Source of the DNA: Clostridiaceae bacterium
GTDB taxonomy: Bacteria > Bacillota > Clostridia > TANB77 > CAG-508
Length of the DNA: 32,512 nt
Assembly: GCA_021771025.1 (NCBI GenBank)
Contig: JAETPW010000007.1
Coordinates: 124,744 to 157,255, forward strand
Direction of reading: 5' to 3'
Part shown: one piece after another, positions 32,461 to 32,512 of the stretch
Position numbering within the stretch: position 1 is the stretch's first letter
Layout of the letters: each line of letters starts with the position of its first letter
Position numbers and translations under genes: made by a program
The notes under the pieces: model-generated
The model's database searches: none
What the model was told of the DNA's origin: nothing
What the model saw: only the letters and a program-made list of their open reading frames with translations

Positions 32461-32512
32461 CTTGAAAGGAGTGTGTCAAGAAATGGCAAGCAAAAAATAT
32501 GATGAAGATTAT
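32400..32512 (+). mobile_element. Left end of an IS3-like insertion (cut by window edge)
   Basis: TGTTAGAATAG begins where the replication-organiser homology stops; a short AT-rich leader with GGAG then leads into a small-protein start at 32483. The layout fits an IS3/IS150-group left end with OrfA. The right end lies outside the window. Confidence 0.45.
32483..32512 (+). CDS. Probable IS3-family transposase OrfA (start only)
   Basis: Ten codons, MASKKYDEDY, with AAGGAG 13 bases upstream. OrfA proteins of IS3/IS150-type elements often begin with a similar Lys/Tyr/Asp pattern. Too short for certainty. Confidence 0.4.
   Translation, partial: MASKKYDEDY

Noticed and set aside
1..32512. CRISPR array or rRNA operon
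   Set aside because: No regularly spaced direct repeats and no rRNA-like stretches were seen.

Overview
The window is about 32.5 kb of AT-rich DNA from a low-GC Gram-positive (Firmicutes/Clostridia-like) chromosome, most likely an uncultured gut clostridial lineage. Evidence: gene content and order typical of the phylum (prpC-prkC-rsgA-rpe, spoVM next to a convergent rpmB, tig-clpP-clpX, mutS2), strong AGGAGG ribosome-binding sites, sigma-A type promoters, a SpoVM-like peptide that implies a spore-forming ancestry, and a pilin-like leader typical of clostridial surface proteins. UGA is a stop codon here: two intact genes end with it, one directly before a terminator.

Layout. 1-3076: mutS2 (minus strand) with promoter and terminator, then a tRNA-His/tRNA-Gln pair. 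3077-8760: accessory DNA beside the tRNAs, with a HEPN-like protein and an AlbA_2/Schlafen-type ATP-binding regulator as a pair, a 2-hydroxyacid dehydrogenase, an XRE-membrane protein, and a two-gene unit of a zinc-ribbon protein and a membrane protein. 8811-10255: birA and deoD, convergent around one terminator. 10389-15341: the PrpC phosphatase / PrkC PASTA kinase / RsgA / Rpe operon, entered through a large hairpin element. 15352-22055: a block that separates rpe from spoVM, two genes that are near neighbours in Bacillus. It holds a REP palindrome, a MobV relic, a pilin-leader leucine-rich-repeat protein, an XRE regulator, an IS1182-like deletion derivative, a bactofilin-like membrane protein, a 48-residue Cys-rich protein and nth. 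22243-26501: a small membrane protein, spoVM, rpmB, tig, clpP, clpX. 26560-32512: an unknown acidic protein, an AraC/GyrI-type regulator, a HerA/TraD-like ATPase with a Cys-rich partner, an M14 peptidase relic, and a replication-organiser gene cut by an IS3-like element at the window edge.

Main observation. Two housekeeping genes, rsgA and nth, are each split by a single +1 shift. In both, the break lies exactly at an in-frame CGG codon, and skipping the C (NNU C GGU) restores a conserved Gly and the family motif (DTPGF in RsgA, GIAVDTH in Nth). By eye I find no other in-frame CGG in the intact genes of the window. This suggests either +1 recoding at an unassigned or starved CGG codon, or two coincidental C insertions. 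It is the best candidate here for an undescribed system. Other items of interest are a structured ~100-bp repeat present three times, a 46-bp inverted repeat upstream of prpC, and a 20-bp motif shared by two divergent genes.
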